DNA of 64,000 bases, taken from positions 1-64,000 of the forward strand of contig CAYWXL010000013.1 of the NCBI GenBank assembly GCA_964461995.1, read 5' to 3'. This document shows, one piece after another, positions 1-8,301 of the stretch. The number at the start of each line of letters is the position of its first letter. Position 1 is the first letter of the stretch. A model generated the notes under the pieces. That model worked only from the letters and a program-made list of their open reading frames with translations, was not told the DNA's origin and searched no databases. The position numbers and the translations under genes are program-made. This DNA comes from JALSRK01 sp964461995 (GTDB lineage Bacteria; Acidobacteriota; Terriglobia; Bryobacterales; Bryobacteraceae).

Positions 1-454
1 GCGCGTGGGCTGCAGCCATGCGGGCGGCGGCGGGATTGTGGACCACGACGGCGAGAGAGCGCTCGGCGATGCGGCGGAGCATCGGGTAGCGGAAGTAACG
101 CGGATCCTGGGCCGACCGGCTCCGGTTCCGCCAGAGTTCCCTCGCCAGTCCGCGGTACCACTCGCCGTAGTTGTAGACGAACTCTTCGACGTAGCCGTTA
201 AGATCGAGCGAGCCGAGGAAGAAGTGCTGCAGGACGGCGTCGTGCAGCACCGCCACCCCGGGCCGTTCCAGCGCCCGCCGGTAGATCCCCCGGTGGAGCT
301 GGTTGTTGCCCAGGTGGTACAGCTCCACATCACAGGGCCGGGAAGGGTTCAGCCGGACATCCGCCCGGGCCTTCAACTCGCAGGCCAGGGCCGCCGCGTA
401 GTCGGCCACACCAGTACGGGCGGGAGCGAGCGGAGCGTGGCAGCCGATGATCAC
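1..454 (-). CDS. Glycosyltransferase, N-terminal part (cut by the window edge)
   Basis: An open minus-strand frame of about 151 codons runs off the left edge. It opens with a beta-strand and an APLAPARTGVADYA segment, followed by a YHLGNNQLHRGIY segment and an AVLHDAVLQHFF segment. These are typical of the N-terminal Rossmann half of group 1 (GT4-type) glycosyltransferases that act on surface glycans. The start is GTG at 454, which shares GTGA with the stop of the upstream YggS gene; this overlap suggests translational coupling. The donor-binding half lies outside the window, so the sugar and acceptor cannot be named. The family call is from sequence features and the operon link is inferred. 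Confidence 0.75.
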   Translation of the reverse strand, partial: MIIGCHAPLAPARTGVADYAAALACELKARADVRLNPSRPCDVELYHLGNNQLHRGIYRRALERPGVAVLHDAVLQHFFLGSLDLNGYVEEFVYNYGEWYRGLARELWRNRSRSAQDPRYFRYPMLRRIAERSLAVVVHNPAAARMAAAHA

Positions 455-1140
455 TGCTTCTTGGGCCGGGGCCCGAACAGGGCGGTGCCGATGCGGATGT
501 GCGTGGCTCCCTCTTCGATGGCCACTTCGAAATCGTTCGACATGCCCATCGACAGGCAGGGCAGTCCAAGGCCCTCGGCCATCTTCCGCAGCCGCACGAA
601 GTAAGGCCGGGCGGCCTCCGGGTCCTCGAAGAAGGGCGGCATGGTCATCAGGCCCGTGAGGCGCAGGTTAGGGTAGGAGCGGATGGCGTCTGCGAGCTCG
701 GCTACGGTCTCCGGCGGAGCCCCGCGCTTAGTCTCCTCCTCCGACAGCTTCACCTCGATCATCACCTCGAGGTCCCGGCCGTACTCGTTGAGCCGCCGGG
801 CCAGCTTCGCGGTGTCCACCGTCTGGATCACGTGGAAAAGCTGGGCCGCGGGTCTGGCCTTGTTCGACTGCAGGTGACCGACGAGGTGGAAGCGAGCGTC
901 GCGGAGGTCTTCGAGGTGCGGGCGTTTGGAGGCGAACTCCTGGACGTAGTTCTCGCCGAACTCGCGCAAGCCCGCCTCGTAGCCGGCCAGAATCACCTCA
1001 GCAGGAAACACCTTGGTCACCGCGACCAGCGTAACCTCTTCGCGCTTGCGTCCGGCGCGGGCGCACGCGCGGTGAATGCGCTCCTCGACGCGGGCGAGGC
1101 GCTCGCTGATGGCGTTTCTCAGTTGGAGAGCCGTGTCCAT
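451..1140 (-). CDS. yggS: YggS/PROSC family PLP-binding protein
   Basis: This 229-residue protein matches the single-domain TIM-barrel family (bacterial YggS, human PLPBP) that binds pyridoxal phosphate and buffers PLP and amino-acid pools without a known enzymatic reaction. The PLP lysine is in the AVTKVFP segment (about K43). Other hallmarks are FGENYVQE, HLVGHLQSNK, GLMTMPPF, and the C-terminal phosphate-binding stretch MSNDFEVAIEEGATHIRIG. The ATG at 1140 is chosen because the conserved family N-terminus begins there; longer upstream frames add unrelated residues. It lies 37 bases after the ROK kinase and overlaps the following glycosyltransferase by 4 bases, so the three genes probably share a transcript. 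Confidence 0.93.
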   Translation of the reverse strand: MDTALQLRNAISERLARVEERIHRACARAGRKREEVTLVAVTKVFPAEVILAGYEAGLREFGENYVQEFASKRPHLEDLRDARFHLVGHLQSNKARPAAQLFHVIQTVDTAKLARRLNEYGRDLEVMIEVKLSEEETKRGAPPETVAELADAIRSYPNLRLTGLMTMPPFFEDPEAARPYFVRLRKMAEGLGLPCLSMGMSNDFEVAIEEGATHIRIGTALFGPRPKKQ

Positions 1141-1177
1141 CACGGTAGTCCGCCGGAAGAGCCGCCGGCCCGAGCTC

Positions 1178-1888
1178 TCAGTCCTTCCACAAATAGATGC
1201 CGCCCAGCAGCCCGGCCACATTGGGGACGATCTTGACGTTCTTCGGTAGCTCCATATCGATCTTCTTCGCGTTGCCGCCGCCGATGTAGAGTACCCGGTA
1301 GTTGAAGATCGCCGCCAACAGGTCGATGGCCTCCTTCAGCCGCTTGCGCCACCACTTGAGGCCCTTCTCCTTCATCGCCGCCTCGCCGAGGCAATCCTCG
1401 TACGTCTTGTTCTTCCGGAACGGGTGGTGGCCGAGCTCGAGGTTCGGCACGAGGCGGCCTTCGGTGAACAGCGCCGAGCCCATGCCGGTACCCAGCGTCA
1501 GGACCATCTCGACCCCTTTGCCTTCAATGGCGGCCATTCCCTGAATGTCGGCGTCGTTGGCCACGCGGGCGGGCTTGCCGGTGAGGTTCTCCAGTTCCTG
1601 GGCCAGGTTCACCCCCACCCAGTCCGGGTGCAAGTTCACCGCCGTCAGGATCACCCCGTCGATCACCACGCCCGGAAAACCGCAGGAGACACGCTCGAAT
1701 TCCCCCGATTTCTCCGCCAGGCGGCCGAGCACCTCGAGCACGACCTGGGGCGTAGGGGTGTCGGGGGTCTTGATGCGGACCCGCTCGGTGATCGGCTGTC
1801 CCTCGGCGTCGAGCACCAGCGCCTTGCAGCCGGAGCCGCCGATGTCGATCGAAAGCGTCCTCGGTTGGGTTGAACTCGCCTGGGCCAC
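1178..1888 (-). CDS. ppgK: ROK-family polyphosphate glucokinase-like sugar kinase
   Basis: A 236-residue kinase of the ROK family, most like polyphosphate glucokinase, which phosphorylates glucose with polyphosphate or ATP in the cytoplasm. Visible motifs are the phosphate-binding DIGGSGCK near residue 15, a GFPGVV segment, NDAD, the GTGMGSALF motif and LGHHPF, plus a C-terminal IGGGNA. The ROK zinc cluster (CxCGxxGC) is absent, as is usual for the polyphosphate branch. The start is taken as GTG at 1888, because the frame continues upstream across the promoter region of the divergent small gene and those residues have no family match. Substrate and phosphate donor are family inference. Confidence 0.82.
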   Translation of the reverse strand: MAQASSTQPRTLSIDIGGSGCKALVLDAEGQPITERVRIKTPDTPTPQVVLEVLGRLAEKSGEFERVSCGFPGVVIDGVILTAVNLHPDWVGVNLAQELENLTGKPARVANDADIQGMAAIEGKGVEMVLTLGTGMGSALFTEGRLVPNLELGHHPFRKNKTYEDCLGEAAMKEKGLKWWRKRLKEAIDLLAAIFNYRVLYIGGGNAKKIDMELPKNVKIVPNVAGLLGGIYLWKD

Positions 1889-1982
1889 GTTCCCGAGTTT
1901 AGCGGATTCCCTGGACTCCGACAACGGCCTTGCGGCGGCGGCCGCAAGTGGAGTCCAATACGGGATTACGAGGAACGACAAG

Positions 1983-2138
1983 ATGGCAATGAAATACGAA
2001 GTAACGCGCTCGGGGATCACCTTCGGCACCGCGCTGGCGATCGCGATCTCGTGGTCGGAGAACCACTCGATTCTGTGGGCGATCATCCACGGGATCTTCA
2101 GTTGGCTGTACGTGATCTACTACGCGCTCTTTAAGTGA
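1983..2138 (+). CDS. Small one- or two-helix membrane protein of unknown function
   Basis: A 51-codon gene starts at ATG 1983, preceded by a GAGGAACG purine run about 9 bases upstream. The peptide opens with MAMKYEVTRSGITFG, then a hydrophobic stretch around TALAIAISW and a second around ILWAIIHGIFSWLYVIYYAL, ending in FK. The Trp/Tyr/His-rich second helix and the compact charged N-terminus look like a genuine conserved small protein rather than chance. It diverges from the ROK kinase start (1888) with 94 bases between and converges on the phosphoesterase gene that ends at 2151. No function is assigned. Confidence 0.7.
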   Translation: MAMKYEVTRSGITFGTALAIAISWSENHSILWAIIHGIFSWLYVIYYALFK

Positions 2139-2150
2139 GGCGCGTACCCG

Positions 2151-3293
2151 TCACTCCGCGCGCCGCAGCTCGATGAGGGCGATCTCTGGGGGATTCAGGA
2201 AGCGCACCGGTGGTCCCCAGAAGCCGACGCCAGTCGAGGTGTAAAGCCACATGTCGCGCCAGCGCCGTAGCCCCGCGGGGAACGGGTGAAGACGGGGAAT
2301 GATCAGGGTCGCGGGGAAGAATTGCCCGCCGTGCGTGTGTCCGGAAAGCTGGAGGTCGAAGCCGGCCGCGGCAGCGGCGAAGGCGTCGGCGTTGCGGTGG
2401 GCAATAAGGATGCGAAAGGACGCGGGCCCATCGCCCGCGACGAGGAGAGCAGGGTCACGGGCGCGGGGAGGCGCGGCCCGGGCCATGGCGGGATCGACCA
2501 GGCCGGCGACCAGGACATTTTCCGAGCCCACCGGGACGAGGCGGTAATCTCCCGCCAACACGGCCACGCCCAGGCTTTCCAAAAGAGCGGACCATTCCCG
2601 GGCGCCTGAGTAGACGTCGTGGTTCCCGATGGCGAAGAAGGCCGGGGCGTTCAGATCCTTCAGCGGCTCGGCGTCGCGGCCGCGAAAGGCGACGCTACCG
2701 TCCACCAGATCTCCGGTGATGGCTACGATGTCCGGCTCCAGGCGGTTGGCGATCTCCACGAGGCGGGCCAGGTCCCGGCGCTTCTTCCACGGGCCCAGGT
2801 GAATGTCGCTCAAGTGGACGATCCGGAAACCCTCGAGGGCCGGCGGCAGCCCGGCGATCGGCACGCTCACCCGAATCACGCGCGGTTCCCCCAGCGCCTG
2901 CCACATCCCGATGGCCAGGCTCGCCAGCGAGACGGCGATCACGGCAATGCTGGTCCGGCGGAGCCAGAGGCGGCGGCGTGGAGCCGAGGGGCGTCCGGCG
3001 GCGCGGAAGCCGATCCAGACTACGTCCCGGGCGACCACGTAGAAGAGCAGGAACAGGAACAGGCCGAAGCCTACATAAGCGGCGGCGGTGACGGCATCGG
3101 CCCACGGAGCTTCGATACGCCGGTGCAGCCCCATGGTGGCCGGCGTAGCCAGCAACAGAACCTCAACCACAGCCCAAGCGAACCACTGGCGGCGGCGGGA
3201 CCAGTCGAACGGGGCGAAGAGGCGGCGCGCGACATAGGCCGGGACCACTCCGAGGATGAAGACGAGCAGGGCGATGAAGACGGCGACTCTCAC
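2151..3293 (-). CDS. Membrane-anchored calcineurin-like metallophosphoesterase (YkuE/YaeI type)
   Basis: This 380-residue protein has about four hydrophobic segments in its first 130 residues (near 1-20, 38-55, 66-88 and 112-132), followed by a calcineurin-like phosphoesterase domain outside or at the membrane. The full metal-binding set is present: HLSDIHLG (160-167), GDLVDG (194-199), GNHD (223-226), AHR (about 298-300) and SGHTHGGQ (317-324). Relatives act on lipid or nucleotide phosphodiesters (YkuE, UDP-sugar or lipid A related), but the substrate here cannot be read from sequence. The start is GTG at 3293. The gene has no obvious operon partner. Confidence 0.88.
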   Translation of the reverse strand: MRVAVFIALLVFILGVVPAYVARRLFAPFDWSRRRQWFAWAVVEVLLLATPATMGLHRRIEAPWADAVTAAAYVGFGLFLFLLFYVVARDVVWIGFRAAGRPSAPRRRLWLRRTSIAVIAVSLASLAIGMWQALGEPRVIRVSVPIAGLPPALEGFRIVHLSDIHLGPWKKRRDLARLVEIANRLEPDIVAITGDLVDGSVAFRGRDAEPLKDLNAPAFFAIGNHDVYSGAREWSALLESLGVAVLAGDYRLVPVGSENVLVAGLVDPAMARAAPPRARDPALLVAGDGPASFRILIAHRNADAFAAAAAGFDLQLSGHTHGGQFFPATLIIPRLHPFPAGLRRWRDMWLYTSTGVGFWGPPVRFLNPPEIALIELRRAE

Positions 3294-3418
3294 GGCGTGG
3301 GTTCCTGGCCGGGGATCTTGTCGGCTGAAGGAGGCGGGCGCCGGGAGTTCGCCGTCAGTCCGGTGAGGGGGTCACACCGGCGGCGCGGGCCGGCTCCCAG
3401 CGGCCCGGCCGTCCCTGT

Positions 3419-4633
3419 TCACGCCTCCACAATCCTCTTATGCGCGCCGTCCCACCGCATATACTTGCGCAAGCGGTAAGATAGGTTGCCGATCTCGGCG
3501 GCGACGACGCCGTACCAGCCCGTCCAGCAGTCGCACTTCAGCTTCTCGCCCTTGCGGATGGCGGCCATCAGGTTCCGGTGGTGCAGGTCCACCCGTTCGC
3601 CGCCGCTGCGGGTGTGGGTGATCTTCTCCATCCCCTCGGCGACGCGCTCCTCGGGGACGATCTCGAACCCGTCGGGGTGGAAGTAAAGCGTAGCCCTGTG
3701 GCCGCGGATCATGTGGTGGATCTTGGCGCCGTTGGCCATCGAAGAGACGAGCTGCACGGTGAGCCCCTCGGGATAGTCGAGCAGGATGTTCAGCGTGTCG
3801 GGCACCTCGGCTGGGCTCTTGACGAAGTAGAACTTGCCGCCGGCGGCCGTCCCCCACTTCGGGAACGTCAGGCCCAGCGCCCGGATGATGCGCGTGACGC
3901 GGTGAATGAACAGGTCGGTGGCGATGCCGCCCGAGTAATCCCAATAGTGCCGCCACCGGAAGTAGCGCAGCGGGTCCCACGGGCGCTTCGGCGCCGGCCC
4001 GAGCCAGGCGTCCCAGTCGAGGTTCACGCCCGGCTTGGCGTCCGGGTCGATCTTGTACGGCCAGAACTCCTTCGGATAGTTGCGTGAGTAGTCGATTTGC
4101 GCCAGGACGACCTTGCCCAGCGCGCCCTCGCGGATATAGCGGTTGGCGGTCTCGTAAGAGTCGTCTGACATGCCCTGAACGCCGACCTGGAGTTTGCGTT
4201 TCGACTCGCCGACCTTGGCGACGAGCTTGGCGGCCTGCTCGGAGGTCTGAGTCATCGGCTTCTCGCAATAGACGTGCTTGCCCGCCTCGAGCGCATCCAC
4301 CGCCATCTGGTAGTGCCAGTGCTCGGGGGTGGCGATGAGGACGTAGTCGATATCCTTGTTCTCAAGCAGGCGCCGGTAGTCGCGGTACTTCTTGCCGCCG
4401 GTGAGAGCCGCAGCCTGGTCGAGGCGCTTCTCGTAGACGTCACAGACGGCGATGATCTCGACGTTGTCGGATTCACGCATCTTAACGAGGTTGCGCATGT
4501 GGTTCCTCGCCATGCCGCCGCATCCGATGACGCCGACGCGCAAGCGCTCTCCCGCGCCTTTCACCTGGGCGTAACTCTGCGCCGTTAAGGCCGTGGCCGC
4601 TGCAGTAAAAAAGGTCCTCCGCGTCGTCTTCAT
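3419..4633 (-). CDS. Tat-exported Gfo/Idh/MocA family oxidoreductase
   Basis: A 404-residue protein with a twin-arginine signal (KTTRRTFF followed by an alanine-rich segment ending SYAQ), then an NAD(P)-binding Rossmann fold. Visible are VGVIGCGGMA (33-42), VCDVYEKR and the EKP motif at 124-126, whose lysine is the usual catalytic residue. The C-terminal half is the GFO/IDH/MOCA beta-sheet domain. Proteins of this secreted group are common in Acidobacteriota, Bacteroidota and Planctomycetota and usually act on sugars or inositols with a bound cofactor. Start ATG 4633 is supported by the Tat signal and by TAGAAT (minus strand) 7 bases before it, without a Shine-Dalgarno. The substrate is unknown. 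Confidence 0.9.
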   Translation of the reverse strand: MKTTRRTFFTAAATALTAQSYAQVKGAGERLRVGVIGCGGMARNHMRNLVKMRESDNVEIIAVCDVYEKRLDQAAALTGGKKYRDYRRLLENKDIDYVLIATPEHWHYQMAVDALEAGKHVYCEKPMTQTSEQAAKLVAKVGESKRKLQVGVQGMSDDSYETANRYIREGALGKVVLAQIDYSRNYPKEFWPYKIDPDAKPGVNLDWDAWLGPAPKRPWDPLRYFRWRHYWDYSGGIATDLFIHRVTRIIRALGLTFPKWGTAAGGKFYFVKSPAEVPDTLNILLDYPEGLTVQLVSSMANGAKIHHMIRGHRATLYFHPDGFEIVPEERVAEGMEKITHTRSGGERVDLHHRNLMAAIRKGEKLKCDCWTGWYGVVAAEIGNLSYRLRKYMRWDGAHKRIVEA

Positions 4634-4700
4634 ACTGGCAATTCTATGACACTCGCCGCCTCCGCCACCGGAAAGCCGGCGCGGGCGGCGGCGGTTGCCG

Positions 4701-4718
4701 TAGAATCTTCTCCACATG
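4701..4718 (+). promoter_or_regulatory. -10-like TAGAAT box next to the start codon of the M28-like gene
   Basis: TAGAAT at 4701-4706 lies 9 bases before ATG 4716. A transcript starting about 7 bases after this box would begin at or within 4 bases of the start codon, so the gene is probably leaderless. No good -35 hexamer and no Shine-Dalgarno is seen. Confidence 0.5.
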
Positions 4719-5534
4719 CGGTGGATCGGGTTCCTTGCCGTGGCGAGTCTGTTGACCCCAGCTGTTCCAGCCCGTGCTCAGCCAGCGTTCGGCCACACGC
4801 GGCTTTCGCGGGAGGTGATTCTGAATCGCTTGCAGAAAACCGTGGTGCGGGGTGACGCAGCGCGGCTAGGGAAACTGAAAGGGCTGTTCGAGCGCGCTGG
4901 CTGCCGCGGGGAACGGCTCACCGAGCAGCCCGTGCCGGAGCTCGAGCTTCCGAACCTGGTGTGCCGCTTGCCCGGGGAGGGCAAGGGAGTGATCGTGGTC
5001 GGGGCCCACTACGACGCGCACCCGGCCGGGGAAGGAGCGGTGGACAATTGGAGCGGAGCAGCGTTGTTGCCTAGCCTTTATCAGAGCTTGAGGGGCCGGC
5101 CGCGGCGGCACACCTTCCTGTTCGTGGGCTTCGCGGGCGGGGAGGCGAAGCACCGGGGCGCAAAAGCGTTCGCCAAAGGATTGCGGAAACGCGATGTGGC
5201 GGCGATGGTGAATCTGGAGTGCATCGGCATGGTGCGGCCGCTCGCCTGGGACTACAGCGACAAGCGCCTGCTTGCCCGCTATCTCAAAACGGTCTCGCGT
5301 AACACGATGCTGCCGGTGGATGTGATGCCGCCGGACAAGCTCGGCAAGACCGACGCCCAGGCATTCGCTCGCCGAGGCATCCCGGCGCTGACCATCCATT
5401 CCGTTTCCCCGTCCAATTACATGATTCGCCGGGACGAGCGCGACATCGTCGAGGCGATCCGGGAAAACGAGTATTACGAGACCTACGCCCTCGCGGCCGC
5501 CTATCTCGCTTACCTCGACGCCAATCTCCCGTAG
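4716..5534 (+). CDS. Secreted M28-family (aminopeptidase-like) protein with altered active site
   Basis: A 272-residue protein with an N-terminal signal peptide (hydrophobic 4-20, cleavage near ARA-QP) and an M28 zinc-peptidase/glutaminyl-cyclase-like fold. Zinc-ligand segments are visible: GAHYDAHP, VDNWSGAA, a later NLECIGM, and the final histidine near TIHSV. In active family members a Glu-Glu pair follows FxGF; its first Glu is the general base and its second a metal ligand. Here the segment is FAGGEAKHRG, so the catalytic base position is Gly142 and only E143 remains. The protein may be inactive or have another role. It lies alone between the Gfo/Idh gene (divergent) and the diol dehydratase genes. 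Confidence 0.8.
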   Translation: MRWIGFLAVASLLTPAVPARAQPAFGHTRLSREVILNRLQKTVVRGDAARLGKLKGLFERAGCRGERLTEQPVPELELPNLVCRLPGEGKGVIVVGAHYDAHPAGEGAVDNWSGAALLPSLYQSLRGRPRRHTFLFVGFAGGEAKHRGAKAFAKGLRKRDVAAMVNLECIGMVRPLAWDYSDKRLLARYLKTVSRNTMLPVDVMPPDKLGKTDAQAFARRGIPALTIHSVSPSNYMIRRDERDIVEAIRENEYYETYALAAAYLAYLDANLP

Positions 5535-5568
5535 CGTAGGGCGGCCGCACCCGGCCATCGGAGCGACC

Positions 5569-7812
5569 GTGCATTACAATTGGGGCGTGCGCGAGGCGGA
5601 ATCGAAACGCTCCCGGGCGCGGCGGGCCCGGCCGGTGAACCGCGACAGCTTCATCCAGGAGTGGCCCGAAGCCGGTCTGGCGGTCTTCCACAGCCCGGCC
5701 GACCCGAAGCCCTCCATCCGCGTCGAGAACGGGCGCGTGGTGGAGCTCGACGGCCGGCCCGAGAGCGAATTCGATCTGCTGGACCGCTTCATCGCCCGCC
5801 ACGCCATCGACCCCGAGGTCGCCCCGGAAGCCATGGCGCTCAAATCGCGGGCCCTGGCCCGGATGATGGTCGATATCTGCATCCCGCGGGAGCTGGTGGT
5901 ACACATCGCTTCGGGCCTCACCCCGGCCCGGCTCGTCGAGGTCGTCAGCCACCTCAACGTGCTCGAAATGATGATGGCGCTGGCGAAGCTGCGGGCCCGC
6001 CGCACGCCGTCGAACCAGGCCCACGTGACGAACCGCAAGGAGCACCCCGCGTTGCTCGCCGCCGACGCCGCCGAGGCGGTGGAGCGGGGTTTTTCGGAGC
6101 TGGAGACGACGGTGGGCATCTCCCGCTACGCCCCGTTCAACGCCCTGGCGATTCTGATCGGTTCGCAGACCGGCCGCGGCACGGCGCTGACCCAGTGCGC
6201 CGTCGAGGAGTCCCTCGGCCTGCGCCTGGCGTGGCTCGGGCTCACCTCCTACGCCGAGACGCTCTCAGTCTACGGTACCGAAATGGCCTTCCGCGACGGC
6301 GACGACTCGCCCTGGTCGAAAGCCTTCCTGGCCTCGGCCTACGCCTCCCGCGGCATCAAGGTGCGCTTCACTTCCGGCAGCGGCTCGGAGGCGCTCATGG
6401 GCCACTCGGAAGGCAAGTCGATGCTCTACCTGGAGGCCCGGTGCCTGATGGCGATCAAGGGCGCCGGCTCGCAGGGGGTGCAGAACGGCTCGATCTCCTG
6501 TATCGCCCTGCCGGAATCGCTGCCCGGCGGCGTCCGCGGCGTCCTCGCCGAGAACCTGCTCGCGGCGATGCTCGACCTCGAGCTGGCCTCGGGCAACGAC
6601 GCCATGGCCTCGCACTCGGAGATCCGCAAGTCGGCCAAGCTGATGCTCCAGTTCCTGCCCGGCGCCGACTACGTCTTCTCCGGCTACAGCGTCATGCCCC
6701 GGGAGGACAACCTCTTCGGCGGCGGCAACTTCGACGGCGAGGACCTGGACGACTACAACGTGCTCCAGCGCGACATGCAGGCCGATGGCGGCCTCCGCCC
6801 CATCACCGAAGAGGAGCTGCTCAGCGTCCGCCGGCGGGCCGCCGAGGCCGTCCAGGCGGTCTTCGCGGAGCTCGATCTGCCGCCCATCAGCGACGAAGAA
6901 GTGGACGCGGCGGTGACGGCCCGGGCCAGCGGCGACATGCCGGACCGCGACGTCGTCGCCGACCTCGCGGCGGCGGACCGGTTCCTGAAAGAGCGCCGCA
7001 ACGTGCTGGACGTCATCCGCGCCCTGGCCCGCCGCGGCTTCCGGGACATCGCCGAGAAGATCCTGGCGGTCCAGAAGCTCCGCATCTCCGGCGACCACCT
7101 GCAGACCGCCGCCATGGTGCTGCCGGGGCCCCGGGTCGTCAGCGCCGTCAACGATCCGAACGACTACCGCGGCCCGGGCACCGGCTACCAGCTCTGCCCG
7201 GCGCGGGAAGCCGAGATCAATGCCATTCCCCAGGCGCTCGACCCGCGGACGATCGGCACAGGCGCCGCCGCCGGCCCCGCGCTCCAGGAGTACGGCCCGG
7301 CCCGGGCCTCGAGCGATCCGAACGACGTCGTCATCGCCGTCGGCCCGGCCTTCGGAGGAGCCCTGCGGGAGACGATCCTCGGGCTGCCGCATGACGAGGT
7401 CGCGAAAGCCCTCATCGGCGGCGTTCGAGAAGAAGGCTTGCGGCCCCGGCTGGTGAAGATCTATTCCACCTCGGACTGCGGCTTCATCGGCCACGCCGGG
7501 GCCCAGCTTTCCGGCTCGGGCGTCGCCGTCGGCATCCAGTCGAAGGGCACGGCAGTCATCCACCGCAAGAACCTGCCCCCGCTCGACAATCTCGAGCTCT
7601 TCCCCCAGGCGCCGAACCTCACCCTGGACTCCTACCGCGTCATCGGCCGCAACGCCGCCAAGTACGCCAAAGGCGAGCCGGTGCTGCCGGTGCCCGTCAC
7701 CATCGACAACATGGCCCGGCTCAAGTACATCGTCAAGACGACCATCCTCCACCTGCGCGAGACCGAGCAGGTGGATCCGGACAAGGGTCCGCAGGAGGCC
7801 GGCTATGAGTGA
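5569..7812 (+). CDS. pduCD: B12-dependent diol/glycerol dehydratase, fused large and medium subunits
   Basis: This 747-residue protein carries two dehydratase subunits in one chain. Residues to about 560 match the catalytic TIM-barrel large subunit (PduC/DhaB): RPVNRDSFIQEW, EVVSHLNVLEMMMA, RRTPSNQAHVTN, RYAPFNA, TSGSGSEALMG and SAVNDPNDYRGPGTGY. From about 580 it continues as the medium subunit (PduD): VVIAVGPAFGG, KIYSTSDCGFIGH, SGSGVAVGIQSKG and LELFPQAP. The enzyme dehydrates 1,2-diols or glycerol to aldehydes by an adenosylcobalamin radical mechanism in the cytoplasm. The start is GTG 5569 (GGAG 5 bases upstream); GTG 5587 fits the usual PduC N-terminus better and would be leaderless from the TACAAT box at 5575-5580. 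No reactivase, shell protein or B12 leader is nearby. Confidence 0.93.
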   Translation: MHYNWGVREAESKRSRARRARPVNRDSFIQEWPEAGLAVFHSPADPKPSIRVENGRVVELDGRPESEFDLLDRFIARHAIDPEVAPEAMALKSRALARMMVDICIPRELVVHIASGLTPARLVEVVSHLNVLEMMMALAKLRARRTPSNQAHVTNRKEHPALLAADAAEAVERGFSELETTVGISRYAPFNALAILIGSQTGRGTALTQCAVEESLGLRLAWLGLTSYAETLSVYGTEMAFRDGDDSPWSKAFLASAYASRGIKVRFTSGSGSEALMGHSEGKSMLYLEARCLMAIKGAGSQGVQNGSISCIALPESLPGGVRGVLAENLLAAMLDLELASGNDAMASHSEIRKSAKLMLQFLPGADYVFSGYSVMPREDNLFGGGNFDGEDLDDYNVLQRDMQADGGLRPITEEELLSVRRRAAEAVQAVFAELDLPPISDEEVDAAVTARASGDMPDRDVVADLAAADRFLKERRNVLDVIRALARRGFRDIAEKILAVQKLRISGDHLQTAAMVLPGPRVVSAVNDPNDYRGPGTGYQLCPAREAEINAIPQALDPRTIGTGAAAGPALQEYGPARASSDPNDVVIAVGPAFGGALRETILGLPHDEVAKALIGGVREEGLRPRLVKIYSTSDCGFIGHAGAQLSGSGVAVGIQSKGTAVIHRKNLPPLDNLELFPQAPNLTLDSYRVIGRNAAKYAKGEPVLPVPVTIDNMARLKYIVKTTILHLRETEQVDPDKGPQEAGYE

Positions 7813-8176
7813 CTATCCGCTCATCGAGACCGCCCGCGACCGGCTGCGCACGCCCACCGGCAAGAAGCTCGACGAAATCACCGTGGACGCCGTCCTGGCG
7901 GGCGAAGTGACCATCGAGGACCTACGCATCACGCCCGAGGCCCTCGCCATGCAGGCCGAAATCGCCGAGGAGGCCTTGCGGCCCCAGCTCGCCGAGAACC
8001 TGCGGCGGGCGGCCGAGCTCGTGGCCGTGCCCGAAGAGAAGATCCTGGAGATCTACACCGCCCTGCGCCCCGGCCGGGCCACCCGGGAGCGGCTCCTCGA
8101 GCTCGCCGGGGAATTGGAAACCCGCTACCGGGCCCGGCGGTGCGCCGCGCTGCTGAGGGAAGCCGCCCAGGGTTGA
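7805..8176 (+). CDS. pduE: Diol dehydratase small subunit
   Basis: A 123-residue protein matching the diol dehydratase small (gamma) subunit. It opens with DYPLIETARDRLRTPTGKKLDEITVDAVLAGE in sections typical of PduE, then EDLRITPEALAMQA, and a helical C-terminus with EILEIYTALRPGRAT. With the fused large/medium chain it completes the heterotrimer equivalent. Its ATG overlaps the fused gene by 8 bases, which ensures co-translation. The known family is about 130-175 residues; this one is at the short end and lacks the N-terminal extension that targets PduE-type enzymes to microcompartments. That fits the absence of shell genes here and suggests a free cytosolic enzyme. Confidence 0.92.
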   Translation: MSDYPLIETARDRLRTPTGKKLDEITVDAVLAGEVTIEDLRITPEALAMQAEIAEEALRPQLAENLRRAAELVAVPEEKILEIYTALRPGRATRERLLELAGELETRYRARRCAALLREAAQG

Positions 8177-8261
8177 AAACAGCCCACCCGTGACCGGCAT
8201 CCGGTCCGAGCCGCGCATGTAAACAATAGAGGGATTCCGCCTTCGCCGGCCCCGGACCGGG

Positions 8262-8293
8262 CGACAATGGAGGCACATTTCCGTCCCAGGAGG
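8262..8293 (+). promoter_or_regulatory. Leader with strong Shine-Dalgarno for the protease-nuclease gene
   Basis: The 125-base gap after pduE contains a weak GACAAT -10-like box near 8262-8267 and an AGGAGG at 8288-8293, about 8 bases before ATG 8302. The separate leader and strong ribosome site suggest this gene has its own expression control, distinct from the dehydratase. Confidence 0.4.
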
Positions 8294-8301
8294 GGAAAAC
8301 G

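Noticed and set aside
5535..5568. Cobalamin riboswitch upstream of the B12-dependent diol dehydratase
   Set aside because: The gap to the preceding gene is only 34 bases, far too short for the roughly 200-base element, and no B12-box sequence is visible in the preceding coding end.
6265..7752. 495-codon open frame antisense to the fused diol dehydratase
   Set aside because: The sense strand matches PduC/PduD throughout; the antisense protein is low in recognisable structure.
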